From Oerskovia douganii (GTDB lineage Bacteria; Actinomycetota; Actinomycetes; Actinomycetales; Cellulomonadaceae), in contig NZ_JACSPN010000017.1 of assembly GCF_015142735.1 (NCBI RefSeq), positions 1 to 64,000 of the forward strand: a DNA stretch of 64,000 bases, read 5' to 3'. Shown here one piece after another: positions 41,095 through 50,693 of the stretch (position 1 is the first letter of the stretch; each line of letters starts with the position of its first letter). Below the pieces are notes generated by a model, which had not been told where the DNA came from, did no database searches, and saw nothing but the letters and a program-made list of their open reading frames with translations. A program made the position numbers and the translations under genes.

Positions 41095-42210
41095 ATGACG
41101 CTCTCCAACGTGGGTGAGGCGTTCGGCCTCACCGATGCCGGGACCCTCCTCGGCTCCAGCCCCACCGCCCGCCGCTCCTACTCCCCCGCCCGCCGCCAGG
41201 CCATCGCCGAAGCGACCGAGCTGTGGGGCAAGGCGTGGGGCGGCTCCGACCGTGCCGCACTCCTCGTCAAGGAGGCGCTGTCCACGAGCGACCTGTTCCG
41301 CTCCGCGACCGGCGACGTCCTCGACCGCGAGCTCCTCGCCCGCTACACGGACCTCCCCGTCCAGTGGACCGGGTTCGCGCGCCGCACCACGGTCAAGGAC
41401 TTCAAGCCGAAGAAGCTCATCGACATCCTCGGCGGCCGCACGGCCCTCGACGTCGTGCCCGAGCTGTCGGAGTACCCGAACGCGGTGCACGACACGAACG
41501 AGTACGAGATCTCGGTGCAGAAGTTCGGTCGCCGCTTCGGGTACTCGTTCGAGGCGTCGGTCAACGACGACATCGACGAGCTGAAGACGATCCCGGAGGC
41601 GTTCGCTTCCGCGGCTCGCATCACGGAGGACACGACGGCGAACGCGCTGATCGTCACCAGCGCGGGTGCCCCGAACCCGGCGTTCTTCAACGCGGGCAAC
41701 GGCAACGCGCCGGTCGCGAAGATCCTGGACCACACGAACCTCTCGGACGCGATCACCGTCGTGTCGACGAAGGAGGACACCGAGGGCAACCTCGTCGTCC
41801 CGAACGGCCTGGTCCTGGTCGTGGGCCCGGCGCAGGAGATGAACGCGCGCCGGATCCTGAACGCGACCGAGGTCCGCGTGACCAACGGCAGCAAGACGAC
41901 GCTCGAGCCGAACTGGCTCAAGGGCGTCGTGACGCTGGTCGTGAACGCGCGGCTCAAGGGCACGGCGTGGTTCGTGCTGCCCGCCCCGACGTCGGCCCGC
42001 CCCGCGATCGCGGTCGCGTTCCTGCGCGGCTGGGAGACCCCGGACCTGCGCCAGCAGAACCTGACCGGGACCCGTGTCGGCGGCGGCGCCATCAGCCCCG
42101 ACGAGGGTTCGTTCAACGAGGACGGCGTGTACTTCCGCGTCCGTCACATCGTCGGTGGCGCGACCGTGGACCCGATCCACACCTACGCCGCGACCGGCGT
42201 CGGCGCCTGA
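41095..42210 (+). CDS. Major capsid protein
   Basis: This is a 371-residue protein with an HK97-fold type sequence: TGFARRTTVKDFKPKKLIDILGG, EYEISVQKFGRRFGYSFEASVNDDID, GLVLVVGPAQEMNARRIL and the late HTYAATGVGA. It follows the decoration gene and precedes the connectors. The ribosome binding site is AGAAAGGA. Confidence 0.9.
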   Translation: MTLSNVGEAFGLTDAGTLLGSSPTARRSYSPARRQAIAEATELWGKAWGGSDRAALLVKEALSTSDLFRSATGDVLDRELLARYTDLPVQWTGFARRTTVKDFKPKKLIDILGGRTALDVVPELSEYPNAVHDTNEYEISVQKFGRRFGYSFEASVNDDIDELKTIPEAFASAARITEDTTANALIVTSAGAPNPAFFNAGNGNAPVAKILDHTNLSDAITVVSTKEDTEGNLVVPNGLVLVVGPAQEMNARRILNATEVRVTNGSKTTLEPNWLKGVVTLVVNARLKGTAWFVLPAPTSARPAIAVAFLRGWETPDLRQQNLTGTRVGGGAISPDEGSFNEDGVYFRVRHIVGGATVDPIHTYAATGVGA

Positions 42211-42236
42211 CCGTCCACTGAGCGAGGAGGCGCACC

Positions 42237-42641
42237 ATGCCGATCGACTACACCACCCCCGTAGGGCAGGTGCGCCTCCTCATCGCGGACGTGAACGAGG
42301 ACGCGTTCCTCCTCTCGAACGAGATGCTCACGGGCTACCTCGCCCTGAACGGCGTCCCCGCAGACGAGGCCGCGCCCCCGTCGTGGTCCGTGAAGCGGGC
42401 CGCGGCGGACGCACTCGACGCGATCGCGACGTCCGAGGTCCTCGTGTCGAAGGTCATCAAGACCCTCGACCTGTCCACGGACGGCGCGAAGGTCGCCGCT
42501 GAGCTCCGCGCGCAGGCCGTGGCCCGGCGCAAGGCGGCGGACGAGGAAGAGGCGGCCGCCGAGGACGGGTTCTTCGGCGTCGTCGAGTTCCACCCCTACC
42601 CGTCCCGCGGGCCCGAGCTCACCGAGAGGGCGTGGATCTGA
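42237..42641 (+). CDS. Head-tail connector (adaptor) protein
   Basis: This 134-residue helical protein starts with VGQVRLLIADVNEDAFLLSNEMLTGYLAL and continues WSVKRAAADALDAIATSEVLVSKVIKTLDL, a common pattern for gp6/gp15-like adaptors. ATG 42237 follows GAGGAGG. It binds the portal below the capsid. Confidence 0.75.
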   Translation: MPIDYTTPVGQVRLLIADVNEDAFLLSNEMLTGYLALNGVPADEAAPPSWSVKRAAADALDAIATSEVLVSKVIKTLDLSTDGAKVAAELRAQAVARRKAADEEEAAAEDGFFGVVEFHPYPSRGPELTERAWI

Positions 42642-43090
42642 TGCCGTTCCCCGGAACCACGGTCATCCCGGCCGGGTGGGCCGCGCATCACAAGCCCGTC
42701 ACCGAGGGCGCCATGGGAGCGACGTGCCGCATCACGACCGGTGGTGCGGGCGGCTGGAACCCAGACACCGGTGCTACCGGGCCCGGTGCGGAGACCGTCC
42801 TGTACGAGGGCAAGTGCCGCATCCAAGCCCAAGCGACCACCCCCACGACAGGGGACGCCGCGGGCCAGCTCGTCACCCAGCACACGTACCTCGTCGTGAT
42901 CCCGTCCGACCAGCCGATCATCCCGACCGGCGACGCCGGCGCGAAGGTCCGCGTCCTCACCGTCGACCAGAACGGCGACGCCGCGCTTCCTGGTCGCATC
43001 CTCACGGTCTCCGATGCCCGGTACTCGTCCCTGCGATGGGAGCGAGACCTGACTTGCATCGACGACCACACGAACCAGGAGGCGCCGTGA
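42641..43090 (+). CDS. Head closure protein (DUF6093-like)
   Basis: This 149-residue beta-rich protein starts at ATG 42641 in a TGATG overlap. TCRITTGGAGGWNPDTGATGPG ... YEGKCRIQ ... HTYLVVIPSDQPIIPTGD resembles actinophage head-closure proteins placed between adaptor and gp10-like genes. Confidence 0.7.
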   Translation: MPFPGTTVIPAGWAAHHKPVTEGAMGATCRITTGGAGGWNPDTGATGPGAETVLYEGKCRIQAQATTPTTGDAAGQLVTQHTYLVVIPSDQPIIPTGDAGAKVRVLTVDQNGDAALPGRILTVSDARYSSLRWERDLTCIDDHTNQEAP

Positions 43091-43455
43091 GCTTCAGCAT
43101 CGACACCTCCGAGCTCAACGCCCTCGCGGCCGACATGACCACGGTCGGAGGAAAGATCGGGCCCCTCGTCCAGACCGCGATGCGGAAGACCGCCCGGGAC
43201 ATCGAAGCCGACGCGAAGCAGCTAGCCCCGGTCGACACCGGCAACCTCAAGTCCAGCATCGGCCACTCCGACCTCCGCACGGTAGGGCAGTCCGGGACGC
43301 TCGAGGTCGAGATCGGCCCCACCGCGAACTACGGCGAGTTCGTCGAGACCGGCACCTCCCGCATGGCCCCGCAGCCGTACATGGGGCCCGCGTTCGACCG
43401 CAACGCTCCCGGGTTCGCGTCCGTGCTCGAGCAGATCGCGGCGAGCGTCCTGTGA
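43087..43455 (+). CDS. HK97 gp10-like tail component
   Basis: This 122-residue protein has the family pattern ARDIEADAKQLAPVDTGNLKSSI ... YGEFVETGTSRMAPQPYMGPAF. It acts at the neck or as a tail completion factor. GTG 43087 overlaps the preceding stop. Confidence 0.85.
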   Translation: MSFSIDTSELNALAADMTTVGGKIGPLVQTAMRKTARDIEADAKQLAPVDTGNLKSSIGHSDLRTVGQSGTLEVEIGPTANYGEFVETGTSRMAPQPYMGPAFDRNAPGFASVLEQIAASVL

Positions 43456-43868
43456 CCGCCGCCGACCTGCACGCCGCGACGCTGGCGCTGCTCCGCACCA
43501 TCGGGACCGTGACCATCCACGATGGCAAGGTCCCACCCTCGCCCGCGGGCGACGCCGCCGGGCGCACATACCCCTACGCGGTCCTGTGGCCGTCCGCCGG
43601 GTTCTACCCCGGCACTGACGCCGACACCCTCTGCGAGGAACCGGGCGACGAACTGACCTGGCCCGTCCAGGTCACTGTCGCTGCTGGCGACCCGACCTGG
43701 TGCCTGCAAGCCGCAGACCTCGTCCGGAAGAAGCTCAACAAGGCCAGGCTCACCCCGCGGTCAGGGCTGCTCCGCCAGGACGAAGTGTCGATCCCCGCCA
43801 CTCTCGATCCGGCCGTCTCTCCGGCCAGGTGGTTCATTCCGCTTCTGTTCCGCACGCAGAGCGCCTGA
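43452..43868 (+). CDS. Tail terminator protein candidate
   Basis: This 138-residue protein with position and size of a gpU-like tail terminator (TYPYAVLWPSAGFYPGTDADTLCEEPGDELTWPVQVTVAAGDP). GTG 43452 overlaps the preceding stop. It would cap the growing tail tube. Confidence 0.7.
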   Translation: MTAADLHAATLALLRTIGTVTIHDGKVPPSPAGDAAGRTYPYAVLWPSAGFYPGTDADTLCEEPGDELTWPVQVTVAAGDPTWCLQAADLVRKKLNKARLTPRSGLLRQDEVSIPATLDPAVSPARWFIPLLFRTQSA

Positions 43869-43930
43869 CCGCACCCCACTAGCCCCCGTCGACCGGCGCG
43901 GGGCCCGTCGTCATGCCCAGGAGGCACGTC

Positions 43931-44113
43931 ATGGCGCTCATCGACGCCTACCGCAAGGACACCGGGGCCAAGACCCAGATCCCCGCCCACTGGATCGGCC
44001 ACCCGGTCCTCGGGAAGCCGTTCTCCAAGACCCCCCGCCAGAAGGCGGAGGACCAGGCCGCCCAGGCGGCACCATCTACCCCGGCCACCGGGGACACCAC
44101 GAAGGGAAAGTGA
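43931..44113 (+). CDS. Small tail-region protein, 60 residues
   Basis: I chose ATG 43931 after CCAGGAGG; an in-frame ATG at 43913 overlaps that site. The product (AYRKDTGAKTQIPAHWIGHPVLGKPFSKTP) is basic and may be a small tail assembly protein found beside tail tube genes in actinophages. Confidence 0.6.
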   Translation: MALIDAYRKDTGAKTQIPAHWIGHPVLGKPFSKTPRQKAEDQAAQAAPSTPATGDTTKGK

Positions 44114-44119
44114 TCCCCT

Positions 44120-44626
44120 GTGCCGAAGACTCTCGCTGACGCACGCACGCGTCTCGTCGCACTGACGACGAAGCCCGCGAACCCCGCAGCCCCCACGGTC
44201 ACCGAGCTCACCGCCGGCATCGACCTGTCCTGCCGCATCCTCAAGTCCGACTACCGACTCTCCCCCGTCGCGTCGGACACCGTCCCGGACACCGAGCTGT
44301 GCTCCGAGGGCAACGCCGTCACGTTCGGCGCCTCGAACTACGAGGGCAGCGTGACGCCGTTCCGCTACCTCACCGAGGCCGGCAAGGCCGACGCCGCCAA
44401 CGACATCGCCTGGGACACGCTCAAGGAGAAGGGCACCGAGCTCTGGCTCTACGAGCGCGAGGGACCGAAGTACGACGCGGCATGGGCCGCTGCGGACGAG
44501 GTCGACGGGTACGAGGTCGTGACTGACAACCCGCAGAAGCCCTCCGACCGGGCCGGGTTCATCAAGCGCGTCGTGCCCCTGGGCGTGCAGCGCGCATGGC
44601 TCGGCGGCGTCGTCGCCGCTCCCTGA
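44120..44626 (+). CDS. Major tail tube protein
   Basis: This 168-residue protein (SCRILKSDYRLSPVASDTVPDTELCSEGNAVTFGASNYEGSVTPFRYL ... TELWLYEREGPKYDAAWAAADEVDGYEVVTDNP) matches the phage tail tube group. It is followed by an attenuator-like hairpin and the tail chaperones, the normal order. Confidence 0.8.
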   Translation: MPKTLADARTRLVALTTKPANPAAPTVTELTAGIDLSCRILKSDYRLSPVASDTVPDTELCSEGNAVTFGASNYEGSVTPFRYLTEAGKADAANDIAWDTLKEKGTELWLYEREGPKYDAAWAAADEVDGYEVVTDNPQKPSDRAGFIKRVVPLGVQRAWLGGVVAAP

Positions 44627-44636
44627 CCCCAGACCC

Positions 44637-44672
44637 CTGCCGGCCCGTTCTTCCACGGGTCCGGGCCGGCAG
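44637..44672 (+). terminator. Hairpin between tail tube and chaperone genes
   Basis: CTGCCGGCCCG (44637-44647) pairs perfectly with CGGGCCGGCAG (44662-44672) around 14 bases. No T-run follows. A partial terminator here would raise tube protein over the downstream chaperones. Confidence 0.6.
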
Positions 44673-44718
44673 GCACCCCTCTCGCAAGACCCGTGGACAA
44701 CTGACCCGTGGAGGCGTC

Positions 44719-45483
44719 ATGAGCATCAACATCGAGCAGGTCGACATCGAAGTCGAGGACTGGATCGACGGCGTGAGCTTCACGCAGGTGAAGGTCGAGA
44801 TCCACCGCAACCCCGCCCTGTACGCGGACATCAAGCCGCTGTACGAGGAGATCGAGGCGGCCGAAGCAGACCTCGCCCGCCTGACCGCCCGTGCAACGAG
44901 CACCGAGCGCACCTCGGACGAATCGAGCCTCGGAGAAGAGTCCGCCGCGCCAGCCCCGGCCGACGGCGAGGAGTCCCTCGGGGAGACAGCCGCCGAGCCG
45001 GAGTCCGTCACCGAAGCGCGCACCCGCCTCGAGGCCTTGTACGCCCGGGCCGAGGACCTGTACGCCCAGTACGACGCCGACAAGGAGACGTGGACGCTGC
45101 GGGCCCTGGAGCCCGCCGAGATCCGCGCCGTCACCGCCGACCTCACCGTACCCACCGAGCCGACGAAGCTCGCCCCGAACGCGAACACCACGGCCAAGAC
45201 CCGGTACCGCACCAAGTACGACACGTGGCTCAAGGACATGGCCGACTTCACCGCCGAGTCGAAGTACCGGATCCTGCAGGCCGCGGTCGTGCAGGTCGAC
45301 GTCGCCGGGACCGTGAAGCCCGCCCCGTCCCTCGAGGGCATCCGCCGCGTGGCACTGCGCCCCGGCGGGAAGAAGCACTTCAACGAGCTCGTCCTCGCGC
45401 TCGAGGCCATCACCATGCAGGACGTGGTGATCCCGGCCCCAAAATCGCTGAGGCCCTCGAGCGACGACCAGGTGTCGTCCTAG
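44719..45483 (+). CDS. Tail assembly chaperone (gpG analogue)
   Basis: This 254-residue protein starts with DIEVEDWIDGVSFTQVKVEIHRNPALY and is rich in charged helix. It binds the tape measure protein during tail assembly. It ends shortly after a CCCAAAA slippery heptamer, and a -1 slip there produces the longer gpGT form. Confidence 0.8.
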   Translation: MSINIEQVDIEVEDWIDGVSFTQVKVEIHRNPALYADIKPLYEEIEAAEADLARLTARATSTERTSDESSLGEESAAPAPADGEESLGETAAEPESVTEARTRLEALYARAEDLYAQYDADKETWTLRALEPAEIRAVTADLTVPTEPTKLAPNANTTAKTRYRTKYDTWLKDMADFTAESKYRILQAAVVQVDVAGTVKPAPSLEGIRRVALRPGGKKHFNELVLALEAITMQDVVIPAPKSLRPSSDDQVSS

Positions 45484-45893
45484 CGCTGCGGGCCGCGCGC
45501 TCATGGAAGGTCCGCCCCACCGAGTACCTGGGCCTGTCGCCTGCCGGTGATCCGTGGTCGACACGCGACCGCGGGCTGACCGAGGGGCTCCTCTTGCATG
45601 AGGACTCCCTGAACCGGTTCGGCATCCCGCGTCGCGTTGCCCAGGACGACGAGATGGACGGCTGGTTCGAGGTCGACGACGAGGTTGTCGACCACGCCGA
45701 AGCGGCGTACCAGCGCTGGCAACGGGACACGAAGCATCCCGAGCCCGGCGTCGTCCCGCGCGTCATCAACACCAAGCCCCACGGTGACGCACCGCGCCCC
45801 CGTGATCGCCCTGCACGCGGATCCCTCGCGGACCACACCCTCGGCGACCAACCCGACACGTCACGGCTCGTCGAAGGCGCCCTCGGCGACTGA
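44719..45893 (+). CDS. Frameshifted tail assembly chaperone (gpGT analogue)
   Basis: A -1 slip on C-CCA-AAA (45438-45444) continues as KIAEALERRPGVVLALRAARSWKVRPTEYLGL and ends at 45893, adding about 150 residues. The heptamer is in the correct zero-frame phase and lies 39 bases before the gpG stop. Lambda-like tails need both forms. The downstream frame has no good start of its own. Confidence 0.85.
45438..45444 (+). other. Programmed -1 frameshift site CCCAAAA
   Basis: The zero frame reads GCC CCA AAA TCG, so the heptamer X-XXY-YYZ is correctly phased. It connects the gpG frame with the overlapping -1 frame ending at 45893. Confidence 0.85.
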
Positions 45894-45931
45894 ACACCCC
45901 AACCACACAGTGCTGACACCGGGAGGTATCC

Positions 45932-48772
45932 GTGGCCGACCGGTCCGTCGTGGTGCGCCTACGCGCCGACATCTCCGACTTCCAGCGCAAGATGGGCGAG
46001 GCCGCGAAGGGCACGAAGGACGCCGCCACCGGCGCCCTCGCGTTCGTCGACAAGAACGCCCAGTCGATCAACACCCTCTCCAACGGGCTCGGCCTCGTCG
46101 GCGCCGGCATGACCGGTGTCGCGGCGATCGCAGTCGCGAAGTTCGCCGACTTCGACCAGGCCATGTCTGGCGTGAAGTCGACCGGCGACGACGCCGCAGG
46201 GAGCATCGACCGTCTCCGTGAGGCGGCCCTCGAGCTCGGGGCCGACACGGTCTTCTCGGCAACTGAGGCTGCGAACGGCATCGAGGAGATGGCCAAGGCT
46301 GGCGTCTCGGCCGCGGACATTCTCGGTGGCGGACTCAAGGGCGCCCTGGACCTGGCTGCTGCTGGCGAGCTCGCTGTGGCTGACGCCGCAGGCATCGCTG
46401 CGACGGTCATGAACCAGTTCGGCCTCAAGGGCACAGACGTCACGCACATCGCGGACGTCCTGGCGGCGTCCGCGGGCAAGGCCAACGGTGAAGTCGCCGA
46501 CTTCGGCCTCGCCATGAAGTACGTGGGCCCCGTCGCGTCCCAGCTTGGCGTCTCCCTCGAGGAGACGTCAGGCACGCTCGCGCTGCTCGCCGAGAACGGT
46601 CTCCTGGCCGACTCTGCAGGCACCGGGCTCCGTGGAGTCCTCATGTCCCTCACGGCCCCCACCAAGGCCGCTCAGGGCGCCATGGAGGAGTACGGCATCA
46701 GCGCGTTCGACGCGCAGGGCGAGTTCGTCGGCCTGACTTCGCTCGCCGGGCAACTCCACACGCAGCTCGGCAGCCTCACCGAGGCTGAGCGGTCCGCGGC
46801 GCTGGGCCGGATGTTCGGCAACGAACAGATCACCACGGCCCGCATCCTGTACGCGCAGGGTGCCGAGGCGATCGAGGAGTGGACGGCCGCAGTCGACGAC
46901 AGCGGGTACGCCGCCGAGACTGCAGCGACCAAGCTCGACAACCTGAAGGGCGACTGGGAGGCCTTCACCGGCTCCCTCGACAGCGCACTGATCGGCATGG
47001 GCGAGGGCGCGAACGGGCCCCTGCGCATGCTCGTGCAGCAGGCCACGAAGGTCACCGACGCGTTCGGAGAGATGCCCGCTGGCGTACAGCAGGCCACGCT
47101 CGCGATCGTCGGTGGCGGCGGCCTCGTCCTCCTGGGCGTCGCCGGGATGGGCAAGCTCGCGATCGCGACCGCAGAGTCCATCTCCGCTATGAAGGACCTT
47201 GGCCTCATCACCGACGCCACCGGGTCCAAGGTCGGTGGCGTCGTCGGCAAGGTCGGGAAGTGGGCCGCCGGCATCGGCCTCGTGACCGCTGGCCTCATCG
47301 CCCTGGACGCGGCCACGAACCAGGCCGACATGGGCACCGAGGAGCTCGACTCGAAGATCAGCAAGCTCGGGTCCTCGAAGGATGTCGTCGGCGACCTGTT
47401 CCGCGACCTGGTCCCGAAGGACTCCGACCTCAAGCGCGGCGAGGCGTTCGCCGGGTTCCTCGACGACATGGCGAACCCTGGCACGTGGGACCGCATCGGC
47501 AGCAAAGCTGGCGACCTCGGTGTGTCGATCACCCGTGTCTTCGGGGACGACACGGCGAAGTGGTCCGAGCTCGAGGACCGTCTCGCTGCGGTCGGCACGC
47601 AGATCTCGATGCTCGCGACGTCGGACCTCCCGGCCGCGTCGGATGCGTTCACTGCCCTGTACGAGGAGGCGGGCGGTACCGAGAAGGTCGGACAGGACCT
47701 GCTCAAGTCCATGCCGGGCCTGCGCGACGCCCTGATCGGCATCGCGGACGGCGCCGGCCTCGCGACCGACGACGCCACACTGCTCGGCATCATCCTCGGT
47801 GAGATCAAGCCCGTGACCGAAGAGGCTGCAGGCGCGCAGGAAGAGTTCGGCGAGTCGACCTCCGGCGCGAACAGCGAACTCGCGACGCAGGCCGAGCTCC
47901 TCGCGAAGACGGCCGAGGCGCACACCACGCTGATGAACATCGTCCTCGGGGAGCGTGACGCGCAGCGCGGGTTCGAGGCTGCACTGGATGCGGCGTCGGA
48001 GGCCCTGGCCACGAACGGGGCAACGCTCGACATCACGACCGAGAAGGGCCGCGCGAACCAGGCGGCCCTCGATGCGATCTCGTCCTCGGGCGCGAAGCTC
48101 GTCGAGCAGATGGTCGCGAACGGCGCCTCTCAGGAGGAGATCTCGGCGGCCGTCGAGCGCACCCGCGGCGAGTTCATCGCCATGGCTACCCAGATGGGCA
48201 TGACTGGGGGTGACGCGGAGGCGCTGGCTGACAAGCTTGGCCTGATCCCGGGTGACTACACGGCCCGCGTCATCGCTGACACCGACCCTGCACGTGCTGC
48301 GATCGACCGGTTCCTCGCGGTCGCACGGTCCCAGACCATCGTGATCCAGGCCCGGGTGAACGCTGACCCGTCCTACTCGCCTGCCCGGGCTCCGTCGATG
48401 ATCATGCGTGCCGAGGGTGGGCCGGTCTTCGGGCCTGGAGGTGAGACGTCGGACTCGATCCCCGCGCTGCTCTCGAACAACGAGCACGTGTGGACCGCAG
48501 CAGAGGTCCGGGCAGCTGGCGGGCATGGCGCCGTCATGGGCCTTCGCAACGCTGCACTGGCCGGGCGTGCCCGGTTCGCTGACGGCGGGGCGGTCGGGCG
48601 CACCCAGTCCGCCGTGTACTCGCAGCCCGCGCAGCCCGCGGCGGCCACGAGCAACCGCGCCCCCGCGCAACTCACCATCCAAGCGTTCGGGGCCGACGCG
48701 AACGAAGTGTCCATGAAGGTGCTCTCCCAGATCCGCGCCGAGCTTGGCGACATGACCGTCGTGAACGGATAG
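45932..48772 (+). CDS. Tail tape measure protein
   Basis: This is a 946-residue protein of the TP901-type tape measure family (FADFDQAMSGVKSTGDDAAGSIDRLREAALELGADT, SATEAANGIEEMAKAGVSAADIL). It has hydrophobic stretches near residues 385-460 (VGGGGLVLLGVAGMGKLAIA, AAGIGLVTAGLIALD). Its length sets tail length, here typical of a long siphovirus tail. GTG 45932 follows GGGAGG. Confidence 0.95.
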   Translation: MADRSVVVRLRADISDFQRKMGEAAKGTKDAATGALAFVDKNAQSINTLSNGLGLVGAGMTGVAAIAVAKFADFDQAMSGVKSTGDDAAGSIDRLREAALELGADTVFSATEAANGIEEMAKAGVSAADILGGGLKGALDLAAAGELAVADAAGIAATVMNQFGLKGTDVTHIADVLAASAGKANGEVADFGLAMKYVGPVASQLGVSLEETSGTLALLAENGLLADSAGTGLRGVLMSLTAPTKAAQGAMEEYGISAFDAQGEFVGLTSLAGQLHTQLGSLTEAERSAALGRMFGNEQITTARILYAQGAEAIEEWTAAVDDSGYAAETAATKLDNLKGDWEAFTGSLDSALIGMGEGANGPLRMLVQQATKVTDAFGEMPAGVQQATLAIVGGGGLVLLGVAGMGKLAIATAESISAMKDLGLITDATGSKVGGVVGKVGKWAAGIGLVTAGLIALDAATNQADMGTEELDSKISKLGSSKDVVGDLFRDLVPKDSDLKRGEAFAGFLDDMANPGTWDRIGSKAGDLGVSITRVFGDDTAKWSELEDRLAAVGTQISMLATSDLPAASDAFTALYEEAGGTEKVGQDLLKSMPGLRDALIGIADGAGLATDDATLLGIILGEIKPVTEEAAGAQEEFGESTSGANSELATQAELLAKTAEAHTTLMNIVLGERDAQRGFEAALDAASEALATNGATLDITTEKGRANQAALDAISSSGAKLVEQMVANGASQEEISAAVERTRGEFIAMATQMGMTGGDAEALADKLGLIPGDYTARVIADTDPARAAIDRFLAVARSQTIVIQARVNADPSYSPARAPSMIMRAEGGPVFGPGGETSDSIPALLSNNEHVWTAAEVRAAGGHGAVMGLRNAALAGRARFADGGAVGRTQSAVYSQPAQPAAATSNRAPAQLTIQAFGADANEVSMKVLSQIRAELGDMTVVNG

Positions 48773-48780
48773 GAGGCGAC

Positions 48781-49578
48781 GTGCGAGCACCAGGATTCGG
48801 GCGACCATCCGACCTTGGCCTGACCTCCCCCGGCTGGCTTGAAGGCGACTTCCAGTCCCGCTGTATCCGGGTCCGGTACGCCGGCCTCGAGTTCAACGCG
48901 GTCCGCCGTGACCTGTTCACGGTGCGGGACCTGCCGGGCTGGTGGGAAGGCGCGCCCGACGAGACCGAGACGATCAGGCACCCGGGCGGCGACGGCGACA
49001 TCCCGACGCTGCGCCGCCTGGGCGCCCGCACGATCGAGCTCGTGGGCTCGATCCATGCGGGCCGTGACGGGTCGGCAATCGAGCAGCTCGGCAGGATCCA
49101 GCGCGCACGCTCTGGGACCTTGGTCGTCTCGGAGCGCGGCGGTGACTTCTCACGCGAGGCTGACGTCCGCCAGACCGGTCTGACGTACAAGCGGCACACG
49201 CCGACGTTCATCCAGTTCTCGCTGTTCCTGCGGGCAGATGACCCCCTGCGGTATGGGTCCGGGGTGATGGATCTCAAGGCCACCACGGTGCTGCCGAACC
49301 GCGGCGACGTGACGGCGTTCCCGGTGCTGGACGTCACGGGCCCGCATGGCGCCCTGACGGTCGTGCACGCGGCTGGCACGTGGACACTCGCGGCACTGGC
49401 GTCCGGTCAGGCACGCACGGTAGACCTGCGCAACGGCGACGTCTGGAACGGTCAGGCACGGGTCTTCGGGTCCACGTCCGGCCGGGCTGCAGTCGTACCG
49501 TCCGGCGGGGCGTCCTGGACCGTCACCGGTCTTGGTGCTGGCTCCGCACGGGTCCGACGCTACGAGGCGTGGTCGTGA
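48781..49578 (+). CDS. Distal tail (Dit-like) minor tail protein
   Basis: This 265-residue beta-rich protein begins nine bases after the tape measure gene (GTG 48781), the usual Dit position. LPGWWEGAPDETETIRHPGGDGDIPTLRRLGARTIELVGSIHAG resembles Siphovirus tail component proteins. It forms the baseplate ring. Confidence 0.8.
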   Translation: MRAPGFGRPSDLGLTSPGWLEGDFQSRCIRVRYAGLEFNAVRRDLFTVRDLPGWWEGAPDETETIRHPGGDGDIPTLRRLGARTIELVGSIHAGRDGSAIEQLGRIQRARSGTLVVSERGGDFSREADVRQTGLTYKRHTPTFIQFSLFLRADDPLRYGSGVMDLKATTVLPNRGDVTAFPVLDVTGPHGALTVVHAAGTWTLAALASGQARTVDLRNGDVWNGQARVFGSTSGRAAVVPSGGASWTVTGLGAGSARVRRYEAWS

Positions 49579-50684
49579 CCGCGGTCCGCGCGTGGGTCGC
49601 CCAGGCGCTCACAGGGAACATCGTCGGAGAAGTCACCCTTGCCGGATCCTCGTCCTGGTCCTCCCGCTTCGGCGGAGGCACCTTCCGGGCCGGGATCTCC
49701 GTCGGACACCTCCTGACACGCGACCGCACCAAGATCGACTGGGCTGCGGTCTCCCGCGTCGTGTCCTGGTGCACCGGCGGCCGCTACACCCTCGTCCTGA
49801 CCCGCGGTACCACCTGCCTCGGCGAGTGGCTCATCATGCGCCACACCGAGACCACGACCGACGGCATCCTGCAGGTCGAGGGCATGGAGTGGGACGGATA
49901 CCCCGCCCTGCGCTCCCTCAACGACAACTACATCTACACGGGCGTCGACCAGATCACGATCGCACGCACGCTCCTGCAGGCGGCGTTCGTGTCCTACCAG
50001 CCCACGATGCAGATCACGATCCCCACCGCGACGTCGGGAGTCGCACGCACGATGGACTACAAGTCCCACTCGGCGTACTACGGCGACCTCCTGGACGAGA
50101 TCAGCGAGCCGGACGACGGTTTCGACTGGCGCGTCACCCAGACCCTGACCTGGTCGGGCGGCGCGCCCACGAAGGTCACCCGCACCATCGAGTTCGGGTA
50201 CCCGGCGATCTCGCGGGCGACGCAGATCGTGATCGACCACGACGGGCCCAGCGCCCGGTCAGGGAACTGCACCGCGTTCGACCAGGGGTACGACTTCCGG
50301 CGCGCGGCGCAGTCCGTATACGGCATCGGCGCGGGCGAGGGCGGCAAGCAGAAGTGGGTCGGCCTGTCCGACCCGACCCTGACGAACCAGGGCTACCTCA
50401 TCACGACGAAGAACGTGTCATTCCCCGGCGTCAAGGACATCCCGACCCTGACGGCCTTGACCCGCGGCGCACTGGCGGCAGCACAGATCCTGCGCGACCC
50501 AGCCCAAGCCACGCTCCTTGTCGAGAAGATCCCCGCGTGGCCCCGGGTCGGGGACCAGGTCGGGATCGACGTCGAGCCGACGTACACTCTGCCCACGGGC
50601 AGGGAAGGGACGGCCCGCCTCGGCGACGTGTCCTTCTCCCTGACCGGCTCCCACACGGCCACCGTCACCGTCCAAGCGATCTGA
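49575..50684 (+). CDS. Tail-associated baseplate protein
   Basis: This 369-residue protein starts at GTG 49575, overlapping the Dit stop. VEGMEWDGYPALRSLNDNYIYTGVDQITIARTLLQAAF and the later YLITTKNVSFPGVKDIPTLTALTRGALAAAQ match actinophage minor tail proteins placed after Dit (Tal-like). I see no peptidase motif. Confidence 0.75.
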   Translation: MTAVRAWVAQALTGNIVGEVTLAGSSSWSSRFGGGTFRAGISVGHLLTRDRTKIDWAAVSRVVSWCTGGRYTLVLTRGTTCLGEWLIMRHTETTTDGILQVEGMEWDGYPALRSLNDNYIYTGVDQITIARTLLQAAFVSYQPTMQITIPTATSGVARTMDYKSHSAYYGDLLDEISEPDDGFDWRVTQTLTWSGGAPTKVTRTIEFGYPAISRATQIVIDHDGPSARSGNCTAFDQGYDFRRAAQSVYGIGAGEGGKQKWVGLSDPTLTNQGYLITTKNVSFPGVKDIPTLTALTRGALAAAQILRDPAQATLLVEKIPAWPRVGDQVGIDVEPTYTLPTGREGTARLGDVSFSLTGSHTATVTVQAI

Positions 50685-50693
50685 GGAGGGCCG

